From Hymenobacter pini (lineage in GTDB: Bacteria > Bacteroidota > Bacteroidia > Cytophagales > Hymenobacteraceae), in contig NZ_JAIZZH010000002.1 of assembly GCF_020421205.1 (NCBI RefSeq), forward strand, positions 806,001-870,000: a stretch of DNA of 64,000 bases. Direction: 5' to 3'. Positions 27,756-35,650 of this stretch are shown here, piece after piece. The position numbers and the translations under genes were made by a program. Under the pieces are notes generated by a model that was given only the letters and a program-made list of their open reading frames with translations, searched no databases and was not told the origin of the DNA. How positions within the stretch are numbered: the first letter of the stretch is position 1; each line of letters opens with the position of its first letter.

Positions 27756-28460
27756 TCAGCAGGATTGCCCGTAGTAGGAGTTGGCGCCATGCTTTCGCTC
27801 GTAGTGCTTCTGCACAAGGGCTTCTTTCAGGCGGGGCACCTCCGGGCGCAGGGTGCAGCTCAGGTAGGCCATGCGGGCTACTTCCTCCAGTACGGCACTG
27901 TTGTACACGGCTTTGTCCACCGTTTTGCCCCAGGTGAAGGGCGCGTGGTTGCCCACCAACACCATTTCTACCTCCGTAGGCGTGAGGCCCCGGCGCTGAA
28001 ACTCGTTGATGATTTGCCACCCGGTTTGGTGCTCGTAGTCGCCCCGGATAAGCTCGTCACTCATCGGTGGGGCGCAGGGCACGTCCACGGTGAGGTGGTC
28101 GGCGTGGGTGGTACCTAGGATAGGAATGTCCAACTGCGTTTGGGCCCAGGCCGTGGCGTAGGTGCTGTGCGTGTGCACAATGCCGCCAATTTCTTCCCAG
28201 TGCGAATAAAGCACGGCGTGGGTTTTGGTATCCGAAGAAGGCCGCTTCCCCCCTTCCACTACCTGGCCTGCAAAGTCCACAATCACCATGTCCTCGGGGC
28301 GCAGCGTCTCGTAGGGCACGCCGCTGGGCTTGATGGCAAACACACGGTTCTGGCGGTCCACCACCGAGGCGTTGCCGAACGTGAAGAGCACCAGCCCGAG
28401 CCTGGGCAGCTGCATGTTGGCCTCGTAGCAGGCCTGTTTGATGTCCTGGTACTGGCTCAT
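27756..28460 (-). CDS. araD: L-ribulose-5-phosphate 4-epimerase
   Basis: Class II aldolase-fold enzyme converting L-ribulose 5-phosphate to D-xylulose 5-phosphate; 234 residues, normal length. The zinc-binding motif is [12 protein letters not shown] (about 97-108), with substrate-phosphate residues in FGNASVVDR and KPSGVPYE. The start codon overlaps the araB stop as ATGA, so the two are translationally coupled. AraD gives entry to the pentose phosphate pathway. Confidence 0.97.
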   Translation of the reverse strand: MSQYQDIKQACYEANMQLPRLGLVLFTFGNASVVDRQNRVFAIKPSGVPYETLRPEDMVIVDFAGQVVEGGKRPSSDTKTHAVLYSHWEEIGGIVHTHSTYATAWAQTQLDIPILGTTHADHLTVDVPCAPPMSDELIRGDYEHQTGWQIINEFQRRGLTPTEVEMVLVGNHAPFTWGKTVDKAVYNSAVLEEVARMAYLSCTLRPEVPRLKEALVQKHYERKHGANSYYGQSC

Positions 28461-30157
28461 GCGGGTTGGGTTTGGGCCGGTTCAACAACTTCAGCGGGGC
28501 GCTGGGCAGTGGCGTGCTCCACAAACTGCCCGAAGGCCAAGTACTGCTGGTAGCGCACCTCGTAGTCGGTCACGCGGGCGGGGTTGGGCGCGTAGGTGTC
28601 GGCAAAGCCGTTACCCATGGCCTGCTGGGCAGCTTCCACGCTGGGGTGCAGGCCGGCGGCCACGGCGGCGTACATGGCCGCGCCCAGGGCCGGGGCCTGG
28701 TCCGATTCGGCCACCTTGATGGGGCGGTTGAGCACATCGGCCAGGGTCTGCATCATAAAGGCCGATTTTTTGGCCACGCCACCCAGGCCAATCACCTGCT
28801 TGATGGGTACGCCCTGCTCCTCGAAGCGCTCCACAATGCGGCGTGAGCCATAGCAGATGCTCTCCACCAAGGCCCGGAAAATCTGCGGGGCGTCGGTGCC
28901 CATGGAGAGATTCAGCAGGGCGCCCTTCAGGGCCTGGTTGGCATCGGGCGTACGGCGGCCGTTCACCCAATCCAGGGCCAGCACCTGGGATTCTTCGGGC
29001 TTCACAGCCGCGGCGGCGCGGCTCAGCTCTACCAGCATCGTGTCGCTGAGCTCCTGGCGCAGGGCCTGTTGCTGCTCGGCGGTCAGCACCTTGGAGTGCG
29101 GCAGTACGGCCCGCAGCGGCCACTCCAGCATCTGCCGGTACCAGGCCAGTAGGTCGCCCACGGCCGACTGGCCGGCTTCCAGGCCCAGCATGCCGGGAAT
29201 TACGGAGCCATCCACCTGCCCGCAGATGCCGAGCACGAGCTGCTGGCCCACCTCGTCCATGGGGGCCACCACAATGTCGCAGGTGGAGGTACCCATCACT
29301 TTCACCATGGAGTAGGCCTCGATTTCGCCCGCTACGGCACCGGCGTGGGCATCGAAGGTGCCCACGGCTACCACTGTGTCGGTGGTCAGCCCCAGGCGCT
29401 CGGCCCATTCCTCGGACAGGTGGCCGGCTACCTGGTCGGCGGTGTAGGTGTCGTTGAACAGGCGGGCACGCAGGCCAGTGAGTTTGGGCTCCAGGTGCTG
29501 CAGGAATTCCTCCGAAGGCAGGCCGCCCCAGCTCTCGTGCCACATGGCCTTGTGACCGGCGGCGCAGCGGCTGCGCTTGAAGCTGCGCAGGTCCTGACCG
29601 GTGAGCAGCAAGGTCAGCCAGTCGCAGTGCTCCATCCAGGAGTAGGCGGCCTGAGCCACGGCGGCATCGGCGCGGGTCACGTGCATGATTTTCGCCCAGA
29701 ACCACTCCGAGGAATAGATGCCGCCCTCAAACTTCGTGTACTCAACGCCGCCCCAGGTACGGGCTTTGTCGTTGATTTCGGCGGCTTCGGCCAAGGCCGT
29801 GTGGTCTTTCCAGAGCACGAACATGGCGTTGGGGTTTTCCTCGAAGCCCGGCGTGAGGGCCAGGGCCACGCCCTGCTCGTTCACGGGGCCCGGCGTGGAG
29901 CCGGTAGTATCCACGGCCAGGCCCACAATCTGCTCGCGGGGCACCTTGCCGGCCACGGCCCGCACGGTGGCTTCCAAGCCCTCCAGGTGGTCGAGCGGGT
30001 GCTGGCGAAACTGGTTCTGGGCGGCGTTGCAGTAGCGCTGCTGCGCCCAGCGTGCAAACGGATGCACGGCCTGGGCCACTTCGGTGCCGGTGCGGGCATC
30101 CACCAGCAGCGCCCGCACGGAGTCGGTTCCGTAGTCAATGCCGATAACGTATTTCAT
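28457..30157 (-). CDS. araB: Ribulokinase
   Basis: FGGY-family kinase phosphorylating L-ribulose; 566 residues. The N-terminal ATPase motif is MKYVIGIDYGTDSVRALLVD, followed by VDTTGSTPGPV, a substrate segment around ARTWGGVEYTKFEGG and EHCDWLTLLLTG, and a C-terminal IGLGGVAKKSAFMMQTLADV with nucleotide contacts. The ATG at 30157 is chosen because an upstream in-frame start adds 23 non-conserved residues. It is 85 bases downstream of the mutarotase gene and overlaps araD. Confidence 0.97.
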   Translation of the reverse strand: MKYVIGIDYGTDSVRALLVDARTGTEVAQAVHPFARWAQQRYCNAAQNQFRQHPLDHLEGLEATVRAVAGKVPREQIVGLAVDTTGSTPGPVNEQGVALALTPGFEENPNAMFVLWKDHTALAEAAEINDKARTWGGVEYTKFEGGIYSSEWFWAKIMHVTRADAAVAQAAYSWMEHCDWLTLLLTGQDLRSFKRSRCAAGHKAMWHESWGGLPSEEFLQHLEPKLTGLRARLFNDTYTADQVAGHLSEEWAERLGLTTDTVVAVGTFDAHAGAVAGEIEAYSMVKVMGTSTCDIVVAPMDEVGQQLVLGICGQVDGSVIPGMLGLEAGQSAVGDLLAWYRQMLEWPLRAVLPHSKVLTAEQQQALRQELSDTMLVELSRAAAAVKPEESQVLALDWVNGRRTPDANQALKGALLNLSMGTDAPQIFRALVESICYGSRRIVERFEEQGVPIKQVIGLGGVAKKSAFMMQTLADVLNRPIKVAESDQAPALGAAMYAAVAAGLHPSVEAAQQAMGNGFADTYAPNPARVTDYEVRYQQYLAFGQFVEHATAQRPAEVVEPAQTQPA

Positions 30158-30242
30158 CAAGGGTGAAGTTGAGGAGTTGCTGAATGGTGCGTTTGGGAGC
30201 CGTGAAGCCTGAATTTGGCGTTTCACGACTTCACCACCTCAC

Positions 30243-31421
30243 TTATTTGCGCACGCCGAAGGTGTAGCTGGTGGTGGAGCGCAGCGTCTGGCCGGGCTGC
30301 AGGATGGTGCTGGGGAAGGCGGGCTGGTTGGGCGAATCGGGGAAGTGCTGGGTTTCCAGGCAGAAGCCCGCGTGCTTCCCGTACACCTTGCCGCCCTTGC
30401 CCTTCAGGCTGCCATCCAGGAAGTTGCCGGTGTAGAACTGCAGGCCCGGCTCGGTGGTGCGCACCGTCAGGGTGCGGCCCGTGGTGGGCTCGTACACCGT
30501 GGCCGCCTCGTGCAGGCCGTCGGTCTGGTTGAGTACCCAGTTGTGGTCGTAGCCGCCGGGCACCTGCCCAATCCGCTCCCCAATGGCGTGGGCTGAGGTG
30601 AAGTCAAAGGGCGTGCCCTTTACCGGGCGCAGCTCCCCGGTCGGAATCAGACTGGCATCTACTACCGTATAGCGGTCCGCGGGCAGGGTGACCTCGTGGC
30701 CCAGCACATCTTTGCCCCCGCCCAGGTTGAAGTAGCTGTGATTGGTCAGGTTGACGGGCGTGGCCTTATCGGTAGTGGCCGCGTAGTCAATCTGCAGCGC
30801 GTCGTCCGGGGTCAGCGTGTAGACCACCGTCACCTGCAGGGTGCCGGGGTAGCCCTCTTCGCCGTCCTTGCTCCGGTAGGTGAGCGTGAGCGTCTGCCCT
30901 TGCGCCGAGTGGCCGGGCTGGGCCTGCCACACTACTTTGTCAAACCCTTTCAGGCCCCCGTGCAGGTGGTTGGCGCCGTTGTTGGTGGCCAGCGTGTACT
31001 GCTGGCCATTGAGGGTGAACTTGCCCTTCGCAATGCGGTTGCCGTAGCGCCCAATCAGCGCCCCGAAATAAGGTCCGGCTTTCACGTACTCAGGGCTTTG
31101 GTAGCCGGCCAGGCTGTCGAAGCCCAGCACCACGTCGCCGAGCTGCCCTGCTTTATCAGGCACCAGCAGCTTGGTCACGGTGCCCCCGTAATTCGTGATG
31201 CTGACTTGCACGCCGTGGGCGTTGCGCAGGGTGTAGAGCTGGGCCTCGGTGCCATCGGCCAGGCGGCCGAAGGAGGAGGCGGTTGGGGATTCAGATAATT
31301 CCATTGTAGTAGCGGAGTTGCTGGAGGTAGTTGCAGAAGTGCTGTCGGCTCGTTCCGATGGGTTGCAGCCTGCTACTGCTAACGCAGCTATCAGTACTCC
31401 GGTGAGGCAGATTTTGTGCAT
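30243..31421 (-). CDS. galM: Aldose 1-epimerase (mutarotase), lipoprotein
   Basis: Interconverts anomers of galactose, arabinose or glucose; 392 residues. A lipobox (LIAALAVAGC, Cys19) places it in the envelope as a lipoprotein, followed by a Ser/Thr-rich linker. Family motifs: GNRIAKGKFTLNG, NNGANHLHGGLKGFDK (catalytic His), NLTNHSYFNLGG (His) and GFCLETQHFPDSPNQP (catalytic Glu). It is the first gene of the probable galM-araB-araD-araA unit, preceded by the operator-like palindrome at 31587. An envelope mutarotase would act on sugars released before uptake. Confidence 0.94.
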   Translation of the reverse strand: MHKICLTGVLIAALAVAGCNPSERADSTSATTSSNSATTMELSESPTASSFGRLADGTEAQLYTLRNAHGVQVSITNYGGTVTKLLVPDKAGQLGDVVLGFDSLAGYQSPEYVKAGPYFGALIGRYGNRIAKGKFTLNGQQYTLATNNGANHLHGGLKGFDKVVWQAQPGHSAQGQTLTLTYRSKDGEEGYPGTLQVTVVYTLTPDDALQIDYAATTDKATPVNLTNHSYFNLGGGKDVLGHEVTLPADRYTVVDASLIPTGELRPVKGTPFDFTSAHAIGERIGQVPGGYDHNWVLNQTDGLHEAATVYEPTTGRTLTVRTTEPGLQFYTGNFLDGSLKGKGGKVYGKHAGFCLETQHFPDSPNQPAFPSTILQPGQTLRSTTSYTFGVRK

Positions 31422-31586
31422 GGTACAGACTGAAGTATTAAAGCTATGACTACTACCACTTTTCGATGTTATGAGCGAGCAGAATGGCCTACCATGGAGG
31501 TGGCGCTACCAGCCTGGGTACACGCACACTGTGGTTACCAGCTCGCTTCAGACTAAAAAGCACCGTAAAGTAAACTGCTGTTTTTG

Positions 31587-31608
31587 TTTACACAATCGTT
31601 TGTGTAAA
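31587..31608. promoter_or_regulatory. LacI-type operator upstream of galM-araBDA
   Basis: Perfect 9-base arms TTTACACAA and TTGTGTAAA flank T-CG-T. An even-symmetric palindrome with a central CG and AA/TT flanks is the hallmark of LacI-family operators. It lies 166 bases upstream of the galM start, and one arm recurs before araA. Confidence 0.75.
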
Positions 31609-31955
31609 AAATAAGTGTTTCAGATAGGTATCCATCTATGAAAAGTCTCTCCTGAAGACGTGGTCAGCTGTCTGCTACATGCGTAGCCTACGCGTCTGCA
31701 CCGACCGTTTTACTTGGTGGGTTATCTATGATGCTCGGCCACAAACCGGGCACATGGTCTTACATCCGAGTGCTTAGGGATAATTCCACCTTTCCACCTA
31801 TCTGCTTCACTTCCGGCTTCAATTAATATGCCGTGCGTTTTGGGAAGTAGACAGCTGGCAAACCTTGCTTGATCTATTGTCAGTGAACACGGCATTAGAA
31901 AAGGCTGCGCGAAAAAATTACCCACCCTTATGTGGTATCGGGCGTAACAATGCCG

Positions 31956-31963
31956 TAGTTTTG
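31956..31963 (+). promoter_or_regulatory. TAnnTTTG promoter box upstream of pyrB leader
   Basis: TAGTTTTG is a full match to the Bacteroidota -7 box. Transcription would start near 31970, giving a 5' leader of about 390 bases before pyrB. No clear -33 TTG was found. Confidence 0.5.
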
Positions 31964-32112
31964 CATCGTGCTTCAACTCAAAAACCTGTTGATGGAGCGC
32001 GGAACCCTGCTCGGCAAGGAACCGCGAGAAGGCCGGAAGGTCTTGGCCACCATTGGTTTTTTTGATTTTGTCGCCGCTGTTTCTGTTGTTTTTTCTGGGT
32101 GTTGCCCCGCCG

Positions 32113-32140
32113 CCGTTTCGGATTCCGAAACGGTTTTTTT
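32113..32140 (+). terminator. Intrinsic terminator in the pyrB leader (possible attenuator)
   Basis: A 9-base stem CCGTTTCGG / CCGAAACGG with a 3-base loop is followed by seven T residues. No complete gene precedes it on the plus strand, and pyrB starts 217 bases later, so it would stop leader transcripts. A smaller hairpin with a GGAA loop (about 32030-32045), followed by T-rich sequence, lies upstream. Confidence 0.75.
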
Positions 32141-32357
32141 GTGCCCCGCCAGTTCGTTGGCCGCAGCCTTAAGGCCAGTAACAAGGGGCAACGATACACT
32201 TGCCCCGCGGCACATTCCTCACCTCCCCGCCTCTGCTGGGGCTGCAACTCTTGGCCTTTCAAGTCACATTGGCTGCCCGTTGCCTCGTCAGGAGCAGCAT
32301 GTAAGCCTTCATATTGTTCGTTTAAGCTAAACGGCCTCATTTTTCCTCCCTTCCGGT

Positions 32358-33341
32358 ATGGCACGTAAAGACCTCCTTGACATTGCATCCCTTCACCGCG
32401 AGGAAATCGAGTTTCTGCTCGACCGCACCACGAGCTGCAAGGACCAGTTCACCCACTCCGTCAGGAAGACGACTGCCCTGAAGGGTAAATCGGTGCTGAT
32501 GCTTTTCTACGAGCCTAGCACTCGTACGCACACGTCGTTTGAAGTGGCGGCCAAGCGCCTCTCGGCCGAAGTAACCAACTTCAACGTGGCGCAGTCCTCC
32601 ATCACCAAGGGCGAGTCGATTCGGGAGACGATTGAGACGCTGCAGGCCATGCATACCGACTATATTGTGGTACGCCACGGCCGCTCGGGTCTGCCCGGCA
32701 TGATTGCCCGCCAGACCAAGGCCTCAGTTATCAACGCCGGCGACGGAGCCCACGCGCACCCCACCCAGGCCCTGCTCGACGCCTTTACCATCAAGGAGAA
32801 ATTTCCCGACCCCACGGGCAAGAAAGTCCTCATCATCGGCGACATTCTGCACTCCCGCGTAGCCCGCTCCACCAGCACGGTGCTCAAAAAGCTGGGTGTG
32901 GAAGTGGCCTACCTGGGTCCCGGCACGCTGGTGCCCAAGCAGGGTCCGGAAAATATCCGGCTGTTCACCAATTATGATGAGGCCATGGCCTGGGGGCCCG
33001 ACTTCGTGTACCTGCTGCGCGTGCAGATGGAGCGCCAGGACGTGCAGTTCTTCCCCAGCCTGCGCGAGTACCACCGCATTTACGGCATCACCAGCGCCCG
33101 GCTGGAGGACATCCGCCAGCGTGGACTCTACATCATGCACCCCGGCCCCGTGAACCGCGGCGTGGAACTCTGCGACGCCGTGATGGACTACGAACGGAGC
33201 CTGATGAACAACCAGGTGGAAAACGGCATTGCCGTGCGCATGGCCGTGCTCGACTGGCTCACCCCGGGCGGCGACTACCCCCGGCCCGAATCCACCTACG
33301 CCAGCCACCTCAACACGGGCTCCACGCTGGTAATGCCCTAG
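32358..33341 (+). CDS. pyrB: Aspartate carbamoyltransferase catalytic subunit
   Basis: Second step of pyrimidine synthesis, joining carbamoyl phosphate and aspartate; 327 residues. The carbamoyl-phosphate loop is FYEPSTRTHTSFEVAAKRL (50-68), followed by GDGAHAHPTQALLDAFTI and HPGPVNRGVEL near 259-269. No pyrI regulatory subunit is adjacent, as expected for a catalytic trimer. The gene is preceded by a long leader with a terminator and followed 81 bases later by pyrC. Confidence 0.96.
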   Translation: MARKDLLDIASLHREEIEFLLDRTTSCKDQFTHSVRKTTALKGKSVLMLFYEPSTRTHTSFEVAAKRLSAEVTNFNVAQSSITKGESIRETIETLQAMHTDYIVVRHGRSGLPGMIARQTKASVINAGDGAHAHPTQALLDAFTIKEKFPDPTGKKVLIIGDILHSRVARSTSTVLKKLGVEVAYLGPGTLVPKQGPENIRLFTNYDEAMAWGPDFVYLLRVQMERQDVQFFPSLREYHRIYGITSARLEDIRQRGLYIMHPGPVNRGVELCDAVMDYERSLMNNQVENGIAVRMAVLDWLTPGGDYPRPESTYASHLNTGSTLVMP

Positions 33342-33422
33342 TTTTGGGTGACGAAAGCCGTTTCTGAGCCCTAACTCAGTAGTTTTTTACCTCTCTTGCC
33401 TCTTCATTTCCCTTCTCCACCC

Positions 33423-34721
33423 ATGCTCCTGATTCAAAACGCCCGCATTGCCTCCGAACATTCGCCCGAACTCACGGAAGGTGATGTGCTGCTAGTCGAC
33501 GGAATCATTCAGCAGATTGGCCCGGGCCTGGCCGTGCCGGAGGGCGCCCGCGTACTCGACGCCCGCGGCCGGGTGCTCATGCCGGCCATGTTCGACGCCC
33601 ACGTGCATTTCCGCGCCCCGGGCTTCGAAAACAAGGAAACCATAACCACTGGCAGCGAGGCGGCCATCAACGGCGGCGTTACCGGGGTGGTGATGATGCC
33701 CAACACCCAGCCGGCCATCGACTCGGCGGCGGTGGTGTCGGCGGTGCTGGAGAGTGCCGCCAGCAAGGCCCGCATTCCGGTGTACACCTCCGGCTGCGTG
33801 ACCAAAAACCGCGCGGGCAAGGAGCTGGCCGAAATTGACGGCATGCGCCTGCTGGGCGTGAAGATGCTCACCGACGACGGCGACACTACCAACGACCCGG
33901 CCGTGCTGCTGCGGGCCATGCAGTACGCAACCGAGTTCGGCATGTTCTTCGCCAGCCACTGCGAGGTGCCGGAGCTGGCCGGCCCCCGCGCCCTGAACGA
34001 GGGTGTAATGAGCTACCGCCTGGGCATCAAAGGCTCGCCGGCCTGCGCCGAGGAAATCATCATCGACCGGGACATCCGGCTGGCCCGGGCAGCCGGCGCA
34101 CACATCCACATCCAGCACGTATCCAGCAAGCTGGGCATGGAAACCATTAAGTGGTGGAAGTCGCGCGGCGACGTGAAGGTGACGGCCGAGGTGGCACCCC
34201 ACCACCTGCTGTTCACCGACGAGCACATCGGCGACTACGACACGAACTACAAGATGAACCCGCCCCTGCGTACCCAGGCCGACTGCGACGCGCTGCTGGA
34301 AGGGCTCAAGGAAGGCGTGTTCGACCTGATTGCCACCGACCACGCCCCCCACACGCCCTTCGAAAAAGCCCAGGACTTCATCAGTGCCCCTAACGGCATT
34401 ACCGGCCTGGAAACGGCGCTGGTGTCGCTCTACCATTTCTTCGTGCGGCCCGAGAAGTTTGGGTGGGACTTGGTGGTGAAGCGCTACTCGGCTGAGCCCC
34501 GCCGCCTGATGGGCCTGCCGGTACCTACCATTGAAGTGGGCCAGCAAGCCGAGTTTCTGCTGTTTGACACCGAGGCCGAAACCACGTTTACCAAGGAGTT
34601 CATGAAGTCCAAATCCCAGAACACGCCCTTCATCAACCAGACCCTGCAGGGCCGGGTGGACCTGGTGGTGCTGGGCACCGAAATCCTGCTGGAACGCGAA
34701 GCCACGGTGGCCGTTGGCTAA
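33423..34721 (+). CDS. pyrC: Dihydroorotase
   Basis: Third step of pyrimidine synthesis, cyclising carbamoyl aspartate; 432 residues, class I amidohydrolase. Metal-binding HVH is at 60-62 in MFDAHVHFRAPGFENKE; further ligands lie in HIQHVSSK, VTAEVAPHHLLFTDE and TDHAPHTPFEK. The ATG at 33423 is used; an upstream TTG would add nine unlikely residues. It follows pyrB directly and probably shares its transcript. Confidence 0.95.
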   Translation: MLLIQNARIASEHSPELTEGDVLLVDGIIQQIGPGLAVPEGARVLDARGRVLMPAMFDAHVHFRAPGFENKETITTGSEAAINGGVTGVVMMPNTQPAIDSAAVVSAVLESAASKARIPVYTSGCVTKNRAGKELAEIDGMRLLGVKMLTDDGDTTNDPAVLLRAMQYATEFGMFFASHCEVPELAGPRALNEGVMSYRLGIKGSPACAEEIIIDRDIRLARAAGAHIHIQHVSSKLGMETIKWWKSRGDVKVTAEVAPHHLLFTDEHIGDYDTNYKMNPPLRTQADCDALLEGLKEGVFDLIATDHAPHTPFEKAQDFISAPNGITGLETALVSLYHFFVRPEKFGWDLVVKRYSAEPRRLMGLPVPTIEVGQQAEFLLFDTEAETTFTKEFMKSKSQNTPFINQTLQGRVDLVVLGTEILLEREATVAVG

Positions 34722-34739
34722 CTAGTCGCAACATAGACC

Positions 34740-34777
34740 GTCATGCTGAGCGTAGCCGAAGCATTTCTACCGCTTCG
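34740..34777. repeat. Left arm of split GTCAT palindrome, copy 5
   Basis: Begins GTCATGCTGAGCGTAGCC and resembles the left arm of copy 1. Its partner lies 302 bases away at 35079-35114, with a small gene between. It is directly downstream of pyrC. Confidence 0.8.
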
Positions 34778-34810
34778 TAACAGTATCAGTATTTTCAATA
34801 ATTGACTCTG

Positions 34811-35080
34811 ATGCGTCACGCAGATTTACCTGAGCGCTGGAAAGCCAAAGTCCGTGAACATCTGACTGCCAATGGGGAAACTAAGTATGATACTCTTAGC
34901 AGCTGTCATTTTCCGTTGAACAGGCTGGTCAGAATCAATTTTGAAGATGGCTCCACGGTTGAGTTTAAGCATGCTTTCATAATGAAAGCTCCCGAATGGC
35001 AGGAGGTAGCCGTTTTTACAGAACACTGTGGCTACCACTTGTTTCAGTTGTATGACGAGCTTGACTTAGTAGTCTACTGA
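34811..35080 (+). CDS. Small conserved-looking hypothetical protein, nested between palindrome arms
   Basis: An 89-residue soluble protein (MRHADLPERWKAKVREHLTA...) with no signal peptide or membrane helix. It has an N-terminal helical segment and a C-terminal beta-rich half (INFEDGSTVEFKHAFIMKAP, FTEHCGYHLFQLY). I recognise the type as an uncharacterised small family but not a function. GC content is clearly below that of pyrC and purE. Its TGA stop overlaps the first base or bases of the right arm of copy 5, so the gene fills the space between the arms, suggesting it was brought in with or inserted into the palindrome. An upstream in-frame TTG at 34802 is less likely as the start. Confidence 0.7.
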   Translation: MRHADLPERWKAKVREHLTANGETKYDTLSSCHFPLNRLVRINFEDGSTVEFKHAFIMKAPEWQEVAVFTEHCGYHLFQLYDELDLVVY

Positions 35081-35114
35081 AGCGGTAGAGATGCTTCGAC
35101 AAGCTCCGCATGAC
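35079..35114. repeat. Right arm of split GTCAT palindrome, copy 5
   Basis: Reads GAAGCGGTAGAGATGCTTCG and ends CCGCATGAC. It matches the complement of the left arm at most positions and the right arm of copy 1. It ends 14 bases before the purE start. Confidence 0.8.
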
Positions 35115-35128
35115 ACAAACCCTTTTAG

Positions 35129-35650
35129 ATGAGCAACCCTTCCACTTCCAATATTTCCACTTCCGATAAGCCCCTGATTGGGGTGGTTATGGGTTCCAGT
35201 AGCGACTGGGACACCATGCAGCACGCCGTGCAGATTCTCACGGATTTCGGCGTGGCCCACGAGGCCCGGGTGGTGTCGGCTCACCGCATGCCCGACGACC
35301 TGTTTGCCTATGCTGAGCAGGCCGGGCCCCGGGGGCTGCAGGCCATTATTGCCGGGGCGGGCGGCGCGGCCCACCTGCCGGGCATGCTGGCCGCCAAAAC
35401 CACCGTGCCGGTACTTGGCGTGCCGGTAGCCAGCCGCCACCTGCAGGGCGTCGATTCGCTGCACAGCATCGTGCAGATGCCCAAGGGCGTGCCGGTAGCC
35501 ACATTTGCTATTGGTACAGCCGGCGCGGCTAACGCGGCGCTGTTTGCGGTAAGCCAACTCGCGCTGCACGATGCCAGCCTGGCTGCCAAGTTGCAGGCGT
35601 TCCGCGCTGCCCAAACCGAAGCCGCCCGCGCCATGACGCTGCCGCTATGA
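35129..35650 (+). CDS. purE: 5-(carboxyamino)imidazole ribonucleotide mutase
   Basis: Purine synthesis mutase converting N5-CAIR to CAIR; 173 residues, class I PurE. The signature [17 protein letters not shown] (about 17-33) and [15 protein letters not shown] with the catalytic His are present, as is [16 protein letters not shown]. The N-terminus has a Ser/Thr-rich extension of about 15 residues. Its stop overlaps the purK start as ATGA, so the partner enzymes are coupled. Confidence 0.96.
   Translation: MSNPSTSNISTSDKPLIGVVMGSSSDWDTMQHAVQILTDFGVAHEARVVSAHRMPDDLFAYAEQAGPRGLQAIIAGAGGAAHLPGMLAAKTTVPVLGVPVASRHLQGVDSLHSIVQMPKGVPVATFAIGTAGAANAALFAVSQLALHDASLAAKLQAFRAAQTEAARAMTLPL

Larger units (their letters stand above)
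31422..32357. other. Long AT-richer intergenic region between ara and pyr genes
   Basis: 936 bases carrying the ara operator (31587-31608), a pyr promoter candidate (31956-31963) and a leader with an intrinsic terminator (32113-32140). GC drops noticeably between about 31430 and 31980. Several short frames occur on both strands (for example a minus-strand frame at 31722-31976) but none shows a domain or a plausible start context, so I annotate no gene. Confidence 0.6.

Noticed and set aside
26155..28020. N-terminally extended araA
   Set aside because: The extra 125 residues overlap araD, lack conservation signs and precede the standard AraA N-terminus at 27645.
31722..31976. Possible small protein on the minus strand
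   Set aside because: No recognisable motif, no ribosome-binding or promoter context, and it lies in an AT-rich region carrying regulatory elements.
31968..32330. GTG-started open frame through the pyrB leader
   Set aside because: It spans the terminator and has no family features. A leader peptide cannot be excluded, but coding cannot be supported.
31422..32357. pyrR gene or PyrR-binding loop upstream of pyrB
   Set aside because: No PyrR-like protein is encoded in the gap and I could not find the consensus binding loop; only the terminator is supported.
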